This document shows positions 28,099 through 39,977 of a stretch of 64,000 nucleotides of DNA, piece after piece. The notes under the pieces were generated by a model. The model was not told where the DNA came from and searched no databases. It saw only the letters and a program-made list of their open reading frames with translations. The stretch is from positions 3,038,001-3,102,000 of the forward strand of contig NZ_JAUSYH010000001.1 in NCBI RefSeq assembly GCF_030816715.1. Direction: 5' to 3'. How positions within the stretch are numbered: position 1 is the first letter of the stretch; every line of letters begins with the position of its first letter. The position numbers were made by a program, and so were the translations under genes. Source of the stretch: Streptomyces achromogenes (lineage in GTDB: Bacteria > Actinomycetota > Actinomycetes > Streptomycetales > Streptomycetaceae).

Positions 28099-29030
28099 TA
28101 CCCGTGCGCGCGGACCGTCGGCACCCGCTCCAGCTCGATCCCGAACCGCTCCCGATACACCCCCAACACCTCGTCGTCGGCCTCCAGTTCGTGTTCCGCG
28201 CTCGTTCCGTCCGCGGACGTCGTCTTGAACCGGCGTCCGCTGAGCGTGATCCTCCCTCCGTCCTCCGTGAGCCGCGAGCAGATCAGCGACCGCGTGAAGT
28301 GTGACTCCGGTGAGGTGCTGTGCCACCAGGCTCCCGCCGCGAAGTCCCCCAGCACCCGGGGCCGCACCTCCAGCCGGTACACCCGCGCGCCGTCCCGCAC
28401 GACGTCCATGTCCCGCGCCCGCATCGCCCCGCCGGCTCCCGCCCCCGCTCCGGCCGGGTCCGGACCGGCCTCGACGATCCTGAACGTCCCACCGGGATCG
28501 GTCTGTTCGTCGTCCTGCCCCCAGCGGAGCGGGTGGTGGCTGTGCGCCCCGAACCCGACATCGGCCAGCCACTGCCCGTCGTCCGCCGTCCGGACCAGCA
28601 GCGCGAGATGGTCGTACGGGATACCGAGCCGGCCCTCCTCGCCGTACACCCGCGCCGCCAGCAGGGTCACCTCGAAGCCCAGCGCCGTCAGCAGTGCCCC
28701 GAACGCCCCGTTCAACTCGTAACAGAACCCTCCCCTCCGCGCCTGGACGACCTTCTCGACCAGCCGCCTCTCCTCCAGCACGATCTCCTCACCGCGGTGC
28801 ACCGACAGGTTCTCGAAGGGCACGGCCCGCAGATGCCTCAGATGAAGCTCACGAAGAGTGCCGACGGTCGGGGGCGGGAGCGGGGGCTCGAGGCCGAGGC
28901 GGTGGAGATAGGCCTCGACCGGACGAGCGTCGGGGAAGCGGACGTCCTGGTGCCGGCCGTCGGAGGGACGGGCGGCGTCCTGGGGGACGGAAGGCGGGAG
29001 CGGTTCGTCCTTCGACTGTGCGGGATTCAT
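28098..29030 (-). CDS. Arylamine N-acetyltransferase
   Basis: A 310-residue NAT enzyme that transfers acetyl from acetyl-CoA to arylamines or hydrazines, or closes amide rings in secondary metabolism. The catalytic triad is visible: Cys in RRGGFCYELN, His in PYDHLALL, Asp in WLADVGFG. The N-terminal 30 residues are polar and probably disordered. An Ala/Gly insert (GAGAGAGGAMRARD) lies in the third domain. It follows comEC on the same strand with a 4-base gap, so it may be cotranscribed although functionally unrelated. Confidence 0.93.
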   Translation of the reverse strand: MNPAQSKDEPLPPSVPQDAARPSDGRHQDVRFPDARPVEAYLHRLGLEPPLPPPTVGTLRELHLRHLRAVPFENLSVHRGEEIVLEERRLVEKVVQARRGGFCYELNGAFGALLTALGFEVTLLAARVYGEEGRLGIPYDHLALLVRTADDGQWLADVGFGAHSHHPLRWGQDDEQTDPGGTFRIVEAGPDPAGAGAGAGGAMRARDMDVVRDGARVYRLEVRPRVLGDFAAGAWWHSTSPESHFTRSLICSRLTEDGGRITLSGRRFKTTSADGTSAEHELEADDEVLGVYRERFGIELERVPTVRAHG

Positions 29031-29034
29031 GCCC

Positions 29035-31827
29035 TCAGTCTCGCGTCACCCGCAACTCCCCACCTCCGCCCCCGCCCTCGCCTCCGCCCCCGACGACTGC
29101 CAGTGACCCGTCCCGGTCCGTCCGCAGCACCACCGCCCCACCCGCGCGCAGTGCCGCGACCGTGCTGGGCGCGGGGTGCCCGTACGGGTTGTCCGCGCCG
29201 CAACTGATCAGCGCCAGCCGGGGCGCCACTGCCCGTATCAGGTCCGGGTCCTGGTAGGCCGAGCCGTGATGCGCCACCTTCAGCACGTCCACCCCGCTTA
29301 CCAGCGCGGCCGCCGGCGATCTCGACAGCGCCCGCTGCGCCGGGGGTTCGAGGTCACCCAGCAACAACATGCGCAGCCCCGCCGATCGCACGAGCAGGGT
29401 CACACTCGCGTCGTTCGGACCCTCCGGTTCGGGCGCCGGGAGCGGCGGAGGCCACAGCACCTCCCATTCCAGGGCGCCGACCCGCCGCCGCTCCCCGGCC
29501 ACCGCCCGCACCACGGGAACGTTCCGGGCCCTCGCCTCCTTCCGTACGAACCTCGCCTGCTCCACGGGTTCCTCGAAGCCCGTGGTCTCGACGGCCCCCA
29601 CCTCCCGGCCCCGCAGCACCCCCGGCAGCCCGGCCACGTGGTCCGCGTGGAAGTGGGTCAGGACGACGAGCGGCACCTTGGTGATGCCGAGCCTGTGCAG
29701 GCACCGGTCGACCAGCGCCGGATCCGGACCGGCGTCCACGACCACGCCGGCGCCGTCGCCCGCCGCGAGGACGGTCGCGTCACCCTGCCCCACGTCACAC
29801 ATCGCCAGCCGCCAGCCCGGCGGCGGCCAACCCGTGAGCACCCTCGTCAGCGGCGGCGGCCGTACCACCACGAGCAGGAGCAACACCCCGCAGACCGCGC
29901 ACAGCCACGGATGCCGCGACAACCGCCGCCCGAACATCACCGCCACGACCGTCACGACCGCCAGCAACAGGGCACCGGCCCAACTGCCCGGCCAGTCGAT
30001 TGCCGCACCCGGCAGCGCGGCGCCCGTCCGGGCCACGCCCGCGATCCACCTGGCGGGCCATCCGGCGCACCAGGCCAGCGCCTCGGCCACCGGCATCGCC
30101 ACCGGCGCGGTCGCCAGCACCGCGAAGCCCAGCACCGTCGCGGGCGCGACCGCGAACTCCACGAGGAGATTGCAGGGCACCGCCACCAGACTCACCCGCG
30201 CCGACAGCACGGCGACGACCGGTGCGCACAGGACCTGCGCGGCTCCGGCTGCCGCCAGCGCCTCCGCGAGCCTCGGCGGCACCCGCCGCCTGCGCAGTGC
30301 GGCACTCCAACGCGGCGCCAGGGTCAACAGGGCCCCGGTGGCGAGGACGGACAGCAGGAAGCCGTAGCTCCGGGCCAGCCACGGGTCGTACAGCACCAGA
30401 AGCAACACGGCCGTCGCCAGTGCCGGGACGAGGGACCGGCGTCGGCCGGTCGCCAGGGCCAGGAGCACGATCGCTCCGCAGGCCGCGGCGCGCAGCACGC
30501 TGGGGTCGGGCCGGCACACCACCACGAATCCGAGCGTGAGCGCTCCCCCGAGCACAGCGGTCGCCCGCAGCGGGACGCCCAGCCTGGGCGCCAGACCGCG
30601 CCGCTCGACCTGCTGGGCGAGACCGGGCGGTCCGAGGAGCAGCGCGAGGATGACGGTGAGGTTGCTTCCGGAGACGGCCAGGGTGTGTGCCAGGTCCGTC
30701 TCCCTGAAGGCCTCGTCCAGTTCCGGCGTGATCCTCGAGGTGTCCCCGACCACCAGCCCCGGAAGCAGCGCCCTGGCGTCCGCCGGCAAGCCGTCGGTGG
30801 CCACCCGCAGGCCCTCCCGCAGCCGCCCCGCAGCCCGCTGCGCGGCAGAGGGGCGTCCCACGGCCGACGGCGCCGCCCCGTCCCGCACCCGCAGCACCGC
30901 CGCGAACCGATCCCCTCGGGCCAGGGCGGGCGCGAGCCGCCCGGCCACCCGCAGCCGGGTGGACGGCAGCAACGCGAGCCACAGCGCCTCCGGCCGCCCT
31001 TCGGGACCTTTCGCGCCACCGGACCCCTCACCCCCTCCAGGACCTCGCCCGCCGCCGGGCTCTTCCCGGACGTGGGGCTCCGCGCGGCGACCGCCGCCTC
31101 CGCCGCGCGATCCGGCGTCCACGATCAGCAGGACCGGCGTCCGCGTCGCCACCACCGTCCGGTCCGCGGTCTCGACCCTGCGCACCTCCGCCTCGATCAT
31201 CACCGAGTCCGGCATCACGTGGTCCCCTCTGACGCGAGGGCGCGTGAGCCGTGGGTCGGAGGTGAGCTCGACCTCCGCGGTGACGCTCGCGTACCTGCCC
31301 GCCAGCGTCGGCACCGGCCCGCGGCGCAGATCGGCGCCGTGCAGCCCCGCAGACGCCGCGGCCGCGGCCGCACAGAGGAGCGAGGCGGCGACGGTCACCC
31401 GCGGCCAGACCCTCCGACGACCCGTCGTGCCCGCCCCATCCACCGCCCCGAGGGCGACGCGCGGCCCGGCACTCCAGGGGCGGCCTGGCATGACCGGGGC
31501 GTTCCTCGCCCTGTCCCGCCTCACGACGAGCAGGATCACGGCGGCCGCCAGACAGCCGGCCACGAGACCGCCCACCAGCCCGGGGGCCGCGTCCAACGTG
31601 AGCGCGGCCGTGGCCCAGGCGGCGAGCGCGGGCGGTACGAGCCGGAGATCCACCGGCCCCTCCTGACGCGGGTGGGCCTCACCCAGCCGCTTCCCGGAGT
31701 CGGCGTGCACGGCCTGCCGACCGCGCCGGCCCGGCACCGGCCGGGCACCGCTCACAGCGGCCTCGTCCTCCTCCCTGACCCGGCCCCCAGGGCCGGAAAT
31801 CCTCCGCCCGGCATTCGCCCGCCTCAT
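29035..31827 (-). CDS. comEC: ComEC/Rec2 family DNA-channel protein
   Basis: A 930-residue inner-membrane protein. An N-terminal polar region is followed by membrane segments (about residues 65-110 and 150), an OB-like domain with a long Gly/Glu/Arg insert, and the competence domain with many helices (HTLAVSGSNLTVILALLLG is the signature). The C-terminal metallo-beta-lactamase domain has LTHFHADHVAGLPG and VLKVAHHGSAY. In competent bacteria it carries single-stranded DNA across the membrane and trims it. Natural transformation is not standard in Streptomyces, so its use is unclear. It overlaps comEA by 4 bases (ATGA). Confidence 0.94.
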   Translation of the reverse strand: MRRANAGRRISGPGGRVREEDEAAVSGARPVPGRRGRQAVHADSGKRLGEAHPRQEGPVDLRLVPPALAAWATAALTLDAAPGLVGGLVAGCLAAAVILLVVRRDRARNAPVMPGRPWSAGPRVALGAVDGAGTTGRRRVWPRVTVAASLLCAAAAAASAGLHGADLRRGPVPTLAGRYASVTAEVELTSDPRLTRPRVRGDHVMPDSVMIEAEVRRVETADRTVVATRTPVLLIVDAGSRGGGGGRRAEPHVREEPGGGRGPGGGEGSGGAKGPEGRPEALWLALLPSTRLRVAGRLAPALARGDRFAAVLRVRDGAAPSAVGRPSAAQRAAGRLREGLRVATDGLPADARALLPGLVVGDTSRITPELDEAFRETDLAHTLAVSGSNLTVILALLLGPPGLAQQVERRGLAPRLGVPLRATAVLGGALTLGFVVVCRPDPSVLRAAACGAIVLLALATGRRRSLVPALATAVLLLVLYDPWLARSYGFLLSVLATGALLTLAPRWSAALRRRRVPPRLAEALAAAGAAQVLCAPVVAVLSARVSLVAVPCNLLVEFAVAPATVLGFAVLATAPVAMPVAEALAWCAGWPARWIAGVARTGAALPGAAIDWPGSWAGALLLAVVTVVAVMFGRRLSRHPWLCAVCGVLLLLVVVRPPPLTRVLTGWPPPGWRLAMCDVGQGDATVLAAGDGAGVVVDAGPDPALVDRCLHRLGITKVPLVVLTHFHADHVAGLPGVLRGREVGAVETTGFEEPVEQARFVRKEARARNVPVVRAVAGERRRVGALEWEVLWPPPLPAPEPEGPNDASVTLLVRSAGLRMLLLGDLEPPAQRALSRSPAAALVSGVDVLKVAHHGSAYQDPDLIRAVAPRLALISCGADNPYGHPAPSTVAALRAGGAVVLRTDRDGSLAVVGGGGEGGGGGGELRVTRD

Positions 31828-33158
31828 GGCCGCACCAGATTCCGCAGGTCGGCGAAGCGCCGCTCGCCGATACCGTTGACGTCACGCAGCTCGTTCACCG
31901 ACCGGAATCCGCCGTGCCGCACCCGGTGGTCGATGATGTGCTGCGCCAGTACCGGTCCCACGCCGGGCAGGGCCTCGAGCTGGTCGAGCGTCGCCGTGTT
32001 GAGGGACACGGGCACCGCGGGCCCCCCGCCCGAGCCACCCGCTCCGCTGGACCCCGCCGATCCCGTACCCGTACCCGCTCCGGCCCCAGACCCAGCCCCG
32101 GCCCCGGCCCCGGCCCCGGCCCCGGCTGCCAACGGGCCGCCGACGACGATCTGCTCACCGTCCACGAGGTACCGTGCGCGGTTGAGACCGTCGGTGTCGG
32201 TGCCCGGTCGCACCCCACCGGCCGCGCCCAACGCGTCGATGACCCGCGACCCGGCCGGCAGACGGTGGATTCCGGGCTTGCGCACCTTTCCGCTGACGTC
32301 CACCACGATCTCGCCTCCGGCCGCGCTGCCGGCGCTCCCCGCTACCCCCCGCCCTGGTGGGTCTGCGGACGCCCCGAGTCCGGCCGCCGACTCGCGCTCG
32401 CCCGCCGCCCCGAAGGGGGCCGCGGCTCGCACCACCTCCGGCGCCTTCACCGGCTGGACCCGTCCGGTCCAGAAGTGCTGCACGGCGAAGCCCGCGGCGG
32501 CGACCAGCAGCACGGCCAGCGCCAGCACGCTCCTGCGCTCCAGTCCGCACCGCGCCTGCAACCAGACCGGCATCCGCTCCCGCAGCGCGAGCCCCGCCCG
32601 CTCCCACCACACCGCCCGGGCCGCCCATGCCGCCTGTGCCGCCTGGCCCGACCCCTCGGGCGCGCCGCCCTCCGCCGCGACGATGCCCTCGGGCGCGCCA
32701 CCCACTGCGGCGACGACGCCCGCGTCAGCACCATCGCCTTCGGGACCGCCCGGTGCCGCACCCTCTGGACCCGGGTCTCCCGCACGGTCCGCCGGGCATT
32801 CCTCTCCAGCGCCGGCCGCGGTCCCCGTGCCGCCGACAGCGCCACCCCCGTGCGGCTCCGGCCGGCTGCTGCCTCCCCCACGCCCACGGGGGTCGGGCCG
32901 GCCGCTGCCTCCACCGCCCCTGTCGCCCGCGCCGCCTCCGCCCGGCGGTCCGACACCCGACTTCTCCGGCGCGCTCGTCTCCCGGGCCCGTGCGGTGAAC
33001 AACGCCTGCGCTCGACGGCGGTTCTCCTCCGCCGAGGCATGGCGGTGTCCCGCCCGGCCGCCGGGGGGACGGAGGCGGCGGGAACGGCCGTCGGAGCCGC
33101 GGGCCCGGCCGGGGCCACTGGTCGCATACGTGCTGCGTGAGCGTGATCGAAGTGCCAT
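31824..33158 (-). CDS. comEA: ComEA-type helix-hairpin-helix DNA-binding protein
   Basis: A 444-residue membrane-anchored DNA-binding protein. Residues 1-200 are Arg/Gly/Pro/Ala-rich and cytoplasmic by prediction, with near-repeats around EGIVAAEGGAPEG. One transmembrane helix follows (VLALAVLLVAAAGFAVQHFW), then an SLBB domain (VVDVSGKVRKPGIHRLPAGSR), a pure Gly-Ala linker with five or more GA repeats, and two C-terminal HhH motifs (LNTATLDQLEALPGVGPVLA and VNGIGERRFADL). The ATG at 33158 is chosen; a GTG six codons upstream is possible. It is the first gene of the comEA-comEC operon. Confidence 0.93.
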   Translation of the reverse strand: MALRSRSRSTYATSGPGRARGSDGRSRRLRPPGGRAGHRHASAEENRRRAQALFTARARETSAPEKSGVGPPGGGGAGDRGGGGSGRPDPRGRGGGSSRPEPHGGGAVGGTGTAAGAGEECPADRAGDPGPEGAAPGGPEGDGADAGVVAAVGGAPEGIVAAEGGAPEGSGQAAQAAWAARAVWWERAGLALRERMPVWLQARCGLERRSVLALAVLLVAAAGFAVQHFWTGRVQPVKAPEVVRAAAPFGAAGERESAAGLGASADPPGRGVAGSAGSAAGGEIVVDVSGKVRKPGIHRLPAGSRVIDALGAAGGVRPGTDTDGLNRARYLVDGEQIVVGGPLAAGAGAGAGAGAGSGAGAGTGTGSAGSSGAGGSGGGPAVPVSLNTATLDQLEALPGVGPVLAQHIIDHRVRHGGFRSVNELRDVNGIGERRFADLRNLVRP

Positions 33159-33265
33159 GCGACGAGGATCGGACACTTCGCCACATCGCGATGATCTTGC
33201 TCAATTTCCGTGGACCACCGCCCAGTTGTGGATAACTTCACCACTCTCAGGGGTGAGGGAACCCC

Positions 33266-34111
33266 TCAGCGTGGCGAGACCACGACTCCCAGCAGCCCTG
33301 GTCCGGTATGGGCGCCGATCACCGCTCCGACCTCGCTGACATACAGGTCGACGAGTCCGGGCACCCGGGACCGCAGCCGGTCCGCGAGGGCCGACGCCCG
33401 GTCGGGAGCGGCGAGATGATGCACGGCGATGTCCACCGGAGCACTCCCCGCCCGGTCGGCGCCGAGCTCTTCCAGACGTGCGATCGCCTTCGAGGCCGTC
33501 CGCACCTTCTCGAGGAGGTCGATGCGCCCCGCGTCCAGCTGGAGGAGCGGCTTCACGGCGAGCGCCGAGCCCAACAGGGCCTGGGCAGTGCCGATCCGGC
33601 CGCCACGACGCAGATACTCCAGGGTGTCGACGTAGAAGTAGGCGGACGTGCCGGCGGCTCGCTTCTCCGCCGCCGTGACCGCCTCGTCCACCGTCCCGCC
33701 CGTCTCCGCGATCTCGGCCGCCGCGACCGCGCAGAAGCCGAGCGCCATGGCGACCATGCCGGTGTCCACCACCCGCACCGGCACCGGCGCCTCTCGCGCC
33801 GCGACCACCGCCGCGTCGTAGGTGCCGGACAGTTCGGCGGAGAGGTGGAGGGAGACGATGCCGGTGGCACCGGACTCGGCGACCCTGCGGTAGGTCTCGG
33901 CGAAGTACTGGGGGCTGGGGCGCGAGGTGGTGACGGGGCGTCGCTTCTGCAGCGCCTGGGCCAGCGAGCGGGTGGAGATCTCGCTGCCCTCTTCGAGTGC
34001 CTGGTCGCCGAGGACGACGGTCAGGGGCACCGCGGTGATGCCATGACGCTCCATCGTCCGCTGCGGCAGGTAGGCCGTTGAATCCGTGACGATCGCGACA
34101 TGGCGGGACAT
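33266..34111 (-). CDS. DegV family fatty-acid-binding protein
   Basis: A 281-residue DegV protein. VAIVTDSTAYLP at the N-terminus, TSRPSPQYFAETYRR with the lipid-head-contacting SxPS, SLSGTYDAA-type HLSAELSGTYDAA, and the C-terminal GAVIGAHTGPGLLGVV are all diagnostic. The fold binds one fatty acid and can act as FakB, presenting it to the FakA kinase. No fakA gene is in view. It is a single leftward gene between comEA and a hypothetical membrane protein. Confidence 0.92.
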   Translation of the reverse strand: MSRHVAIVTDSTAYLPQRTMERHGITAVPLTVVLGDQALEEGSEISTRSLAQALQKRRPVTTSRPSPQYFAETYRRVAESGATGIVSLHLSAELSGTYDAAVVAAREAPVPVRVVDTGMVAMALGFCAVAAAEIAETGGTVDEAVTAAEKRAAGTSAYFYVDTLEYLRRGGRIGTAQALLGSALAVKPLLQLDAGRIDLLEKVRTASKAIARLEELGADRAGSAPVDIAVHHLAAPDRASALADRLRSRVPGLVDLYVSEVGAVIGAHTGPGLLGVVVSPR

Positions 34112-34319
34112 GACCTGGAGGTTACCTGGCGTAGCCGCTGTGCGGCAGCCCGGCCCCTGGCAGCCGGTCCGCCCTTGACCGAATCAGATACCACGCCGAA
34201 CAGTGCCCGGGCCGGGATCCCGTGAGGCATCGAACCCGGCTCTCGCGACCCCTCGGCGCGTGACGACGGCAGCATCACCGTGCCGCCCCGGCCGCCATTC
34301 CGGCAGCGCGCCGAATCCC

Positions 34320-34368
34320 GGATTCCGGGTACCGGGTGCCGGATTCCGGATTCCGGGTACCGGGTGCC
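34320..34368. repeat. Direct repeat of 21 bases next to a stop codon
   Basis: Two identical 21-base copies made of GGATTCCGGGTACCGGGTGC plus one C (34320-34340 and 34348-34368) are separated by a partial unit GGATTCC. They end two bases before the stop of the leftward coiled-coil gene (34371-34373). Confidence 0.88.
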
Positions 34369-34370
34369 GC

Positions 34371-35105
34371 TCAGGTAGTGCTCTCCGGACGCGGCTTCTT
34401 CTGCCAGGGGTAGGTCGGGCGCGGTCCGGGCGGGGTGATGGCGGGCGGGGCCGGCTCGTCCGCGGTGCGTGCGCCGGGGGCCTCCGACCAGGTCTGACCA
34501 GCCGTCGGGCCGTCGGCGGCCGGCGCTTCGGGCCACGGGGGCGGCGTCTTGTCGGTTTCCGGGGTGGTCCAGTGCCGCAGGGCGCCGGCCTCGACGCCGA
34601 TCTGGGCGCTGAGGGAATCGAGGTCGTCCTCCGCGAAGTGGCGGGCACGGTCACGGGCCGCCCAGCGCAGCGAGTCGGCCGATCCCGTGATGCGCTCGGT
34701 GCGCTCCCTCAGTGACGGCAGACGCTCGACGAGCGTCGCACGGTCCGGCTCCGACTCCAGGCGCTTGAGCTCGCCGTCCAGTTCGTGGCCATGCCCGCTG
34801 AGCCGCTGGAAGAGGCCGAGGGACTCCTTGAGGGACTCGTCCGCCACGACGCCCGCGTGCAGTGCCTCCTGAGTGGCCCGCATCGACGTGCGCAGAGCGA
34901 GCCGCAGCTTGGCGATTTCGCCGGCCGGTCCGAGCTGGGCGAAGGACTTGGCCCGCAGGGTGTGGTCCTCGACCGTGCGGCGGGCCTGCGTGATGGTGCG
35001 GTCGACGCCCCGCTTGGCGGCCCCGATCACCTTCACCGTGGCGTAGGCGCCGAGCGCCAGGCAAAGCACGAAGAGCAGGACGATGACGGCGATCACAGCT
35101 TCCAC
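34371..35105 (-). CDS. Single-pass membrane coiled-coil protein, unknown function
   Basis: A 244-residue protein of no family known to me. The GTG at 35105 is preceded by AAGGAGG at ideal spacing. Residues 2-25 form one transmembrane helix (AVIAVIVLLFVLCLALGAYA). The central 140 residues are strongly helical and charged, probably coiled coil, with TITQARRTVEDHTLRAKS and ELDGELKRLESEP. The last 60 are Pro/Ala-rich and disordered, ending in the basic YPWQKKPRPE. The topology (N-terminal anchor, long cytoplasmic helical part) resembles scaffold or division-associated proteins, but that is only analogy. Confidence 0.72.
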   Translation of the reverse strand: MEAVIAVIVLLFVLCLALGAYATVKVIGAAKRGVDRTITQARRTVEDHTLRAKSFAQLGPAGEIAKLRLALRTSMRATQEALHAGVVADESLKESLGLFQRLSGHGHELDGELKRLESEPDRATLVERLPSLRERTERITGSADSLRWAARDRARHFAEDDLDSLSAQIGVEAGALRHWTTPETDKTPPPWPEAPAADGPTAGQTWSEAPGARTADEPAPPAITPPGPRPTYPWQKKPRPESTT

Positions 35106-35256
35106 GAGCTCCTCCTTCGACCTGCACGACGCGTCCGGCCCCGCAGACGGCACACCGCAGCCGGCGCCCCGCCCTTCAAACGGTAAACGAGACGGGCAGG
35201 CCCGGAGTTCCAGAAGAACCCCGAACCTGCCCGCACGGAACCCCTAGGGGGCGGCC

Positions 35257-35336
35257 GAAACCAGTGGACGCCCCCGCCGGAACCACCGGAGCCAGTGGAC
35301 GCCCCCGGTCGAAACCCCTGGACGCCCCCCGGTCGG
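35257..35336. repeat. Imperfect direct repeats beside the leuS stop
   Basis: TGGACGCCCCC occurs at 35265, 35296 and 35319, within longer units of the form GAAACCASTGGACGCCCCC. The array ends 11 bases before the leuS stop (35348-35350). Confidence 0.8.
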
Positions 35337-35347
35337 CGAGCGAAGCC

Positions 35348-38233
<2,886 letters not shown>

Positions 38234-38287
38234 GGTCCTCAAAGCTCCATCGATCGTCTCTGCCAGCGGGTTGTCGTCCAGGAAACG

Positions 38288-38311
38288 AAAAATCCCCTCG
38301 CACAGGAGGGG
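38288..38311 (-). terminator. leuS attenuator terminator
   Basis: On the leftward transcript CCCCTC, loop CTGTGC, GAGGGG is followed by ATTTTT. It is a classical U-tailed intrinsic terminator placed between the leader peptide and leuS, 55-78 bases before the leuS start. Few terminators in this window have such a T-run. Confidence 0.85.
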
Positions 38312-38358
38312 ACGCCGCGCCGATTCCGAACCGTCCGATCACCGGCGGTCGGGACTGA

Positions 38359-38397
38359 TCAGCGCGGCTCGCTAAGCAGAAGGCGTACAGCACGCAT
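38359..38397 (-). CDS. leuS leader peptide MRAVRLLLSEPR
   Basis: A 12-codon frame from the ATG at 38397 to TGA at 38359 reads MRAVRLLLSEPR, with three consecutive leucine codons (CTT CTG CTT). It is followed about 50 bases later by a U-tailed terminator and then leuS. This is the layout of ribosome-mediated transcription attenuation: stalling at the Leu codons when Leu-tRNA-Leu is short would favour readthrough. Seen directly are the peptide and terminator; the antiterminator structure is not resolved by eye. Confidence 0.82.
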   Translation of the reverse strand: MRAVRLLLSEPR

Positions 38398-38660
38398 GGC
38401 GTTAGGGTACCGCAGGCCTTGAGCACGAGGCCACGCGCTTACGTATGCATGGTCGAGACAACGTTGCTGTGCCGAGAACGGGGGGTCGGAGCTGCATCCA
38501 GGGTCATGGTTACTTCGCGTAACAGCCACTAAAGGACATCACAACAGCCACATCGTCGTTTCATAACAACGCAATAACTCAAACCTCGTACCCATCGGTA
38601 TGGAGCCACTTAGAGTTCGGCAGCGGGACCGCTTTCCCGAAACTGCTCGGAGTTGCCCCC
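38398..38660. promoter_or_regulatory. Divergent promoter region of leuS and the haem-membrane gene
   Basis: No gene is seen in these 263 bases. The right part is unusually A+T-rich (about 38520-38610), with repeated ATAAC/CAATAAC words and a stem GTTAC-TTCGC-GTAAC at 38509-38523. It should hold the promoters of the leuS leader (leftward) and of the haem-protein operon (rightward). Confidence 0.4.
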
Positions 38661-39977
38661 ATGAACCCTCGTTCCAGTAACAGCACGCTCCCCAAGCCCG
38701 GCCGGTCGGCCTACGGGTTGGCGACGGCTGTCGTCCTGGTCCTCATACCTGTGGTCGTGCTGGTCGGCGGCGACCAGTTGCAGGCATTCCTCAACTTCGG
38801 TGCGGGTGTCCTGTCGCTGGTGTGCCTCACCTGCTCGGTCATCTGGGGCCTCGTCGCCCAGGACCGGCTCATCCTCAACACACGTCAGCGGATCCTCGCG
38901 CAGGGCGTCCACCGCGTGACCGCCGTCGGCTCCATCGCGTTCCTCGTGGTGCACATCACCGTCAAGCTGGCGCTGGAGCACACCGTCCTGATCGCCGCGC
39001 TGATCCCCTTCAGCCTGGGCGTCAAGGGCAGTGCCGGGCTCATCGGCCTCGGCTCCCTCGCCGCCCTGCTGATGATCTTCGTGGGCATCACCGGTGCGCT
39101 GCGCAACCAGTTCGCCGCGCCGGCGGAGGTCGCCGCCCGCTGGCGCGCGATGCACATGCTGGCCTACCCGGCCCTGTGCGCCGCCCTCATCCACGGCCTG
39201 TACGCGGGGCGTGCGGCGAAGCCGTTCTTCATGATCTCGTACGAGCTCTGCCTGGCCGGCGTCATGGCCGCCCTCGCACTGCGCGCCGCTCCGCGCCCGT
39301 TCAAGCGCAGGGTCGCCGACCGGATCACCGCGTTCCTGGGGGCGCCGGACCGCTCCGCCATGGACGGCCTCGAGGCGTCACGCGCGCGCGTGTCGGAGAC
39401 CGGTTCGTCGGCGCTGCCCGGGTACGAGGGCCGCTCCGGCCGTTCGCCGCTGACGGACACGATGAGCTCAACCCGGATGACCCCGCCGTCGGCGTCTCCG
39501 CTGTACGACACCCCCGCCACCCCGGAGCCGGCGAACGGCTTCGCGGCCGCCTACCGCGCCGTCAACACCCCGCCGCGCGGCCAGCAGCCGCCCTACATCG
39601 CCGATCAGACGGCCCGCATGGGCATGCCGTTCGACCTTCAGCAGGCCACCGAGGCGATCCCGCGGGTCGACAACGGCGGCAGCACCTCGGGCAACTGGCC
39701 GATCCCGTCCCCGCCGCCGGTCGGGGAGGCGCCCCAGTCCGTCTACGACCCGCTCCAGGACACGGGATTCACCATCCCCGTCTATGGCAATCCGGGCACT
39801 CCGGGATCCGGCGGACGTGACGTGTACGACACAGGTGAGACGAACCCCGGGTACGGCACGTACAACCAGAACGACACGTACAACAGCGGTCCCGCCAACG
39901 AACCATCGCCCGGTGCGTCGTACGACGCTCCGGGTTCGGGCGAACCTTGGAACACGCCTTCCGGAGGCTATAGGTGA
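38661..39977 (+). CDS. Ferric reductase/NOX-like di-haem transmembrane protein with disordered tail
   Basis: A 438-residue membrane protein. About six helices lie within residues 18-208. Two helices carry histidine pairs: H84 and H98 (13 residues between) and H165 and H178 (12 between). This is exactly the spacing of the bis-His haems of NADPH oxidases and ferric reductases (in NOX2, H101/H115 and H209/H222), so two stacked b haems crossing the membrane are likely. There is no FAD/NAD(P)H domain. Instead residues 215-438 are a low-complexity Pro/Gly/Ser/Tyr/Asn cytoplasmic tail. The GTG of the next gene, a NuoF-ferredoxin fusion, overlaps the stop by 4 bases, which suggests that protein supplies the electrons. 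The external acceptor is unknown. Confidence 0.75.
   Translation: MNPRSSNSTLPKPGRSAYGLATAVVLVLIPVVVLVGGDQLQAFLNFGAGVLSLVCLTCSVIWGLVAQDRLILNTRQRILAQGVHRVTAVGSIAFLVVHITVKLALEHTVLIAALIPFSLGVKGSAGLIGLGSLAALLMIFVGITGALRNQFAAPAEVAARWRAMHMLAYPALCAALIHGLYAGRAAKPFFMISYELCLAGVMAALALRAAPRPFKRRVADRITAFLGAPDRSAMDGLEASRARVSETGSSALPGYEGRSGRSPLTDTMSSTRMTPPSASPLYDTPATPEPANGFAAAYRAVNTPPRGQQPPYIADQTARMGMPFDLQQATEAIPRVDNGGSTSGNWPIPSPPPVGEAPQSVYDPLQDTGFTIPVYGNPGTPGSGGRDVYDTGETNPGYGTYNQNDTYNSGPANEPSPGASYDAPGSGEPWNTPSGGYR

Noticed and set aside
32020..32135. GC-rich repetitive stretch that looks like a satellite
   Set aside because: It encodes the Gly-Ala linker of ComEA in frame, so it is part of the gene.
33230..33265. 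Possible terminator after degV (CTCAGGGGTGAGGGAACCCCTCAG)
   Set aside because: Only five clean pairs (AGGGG/CCCCT) form; too weak to list.
29176..33339. Very long plus-strand frame opposite comEC-comEA
   Set aside because: His/Arg/Gln/Pro-rich translation with no domain, antisense to two certain genes.
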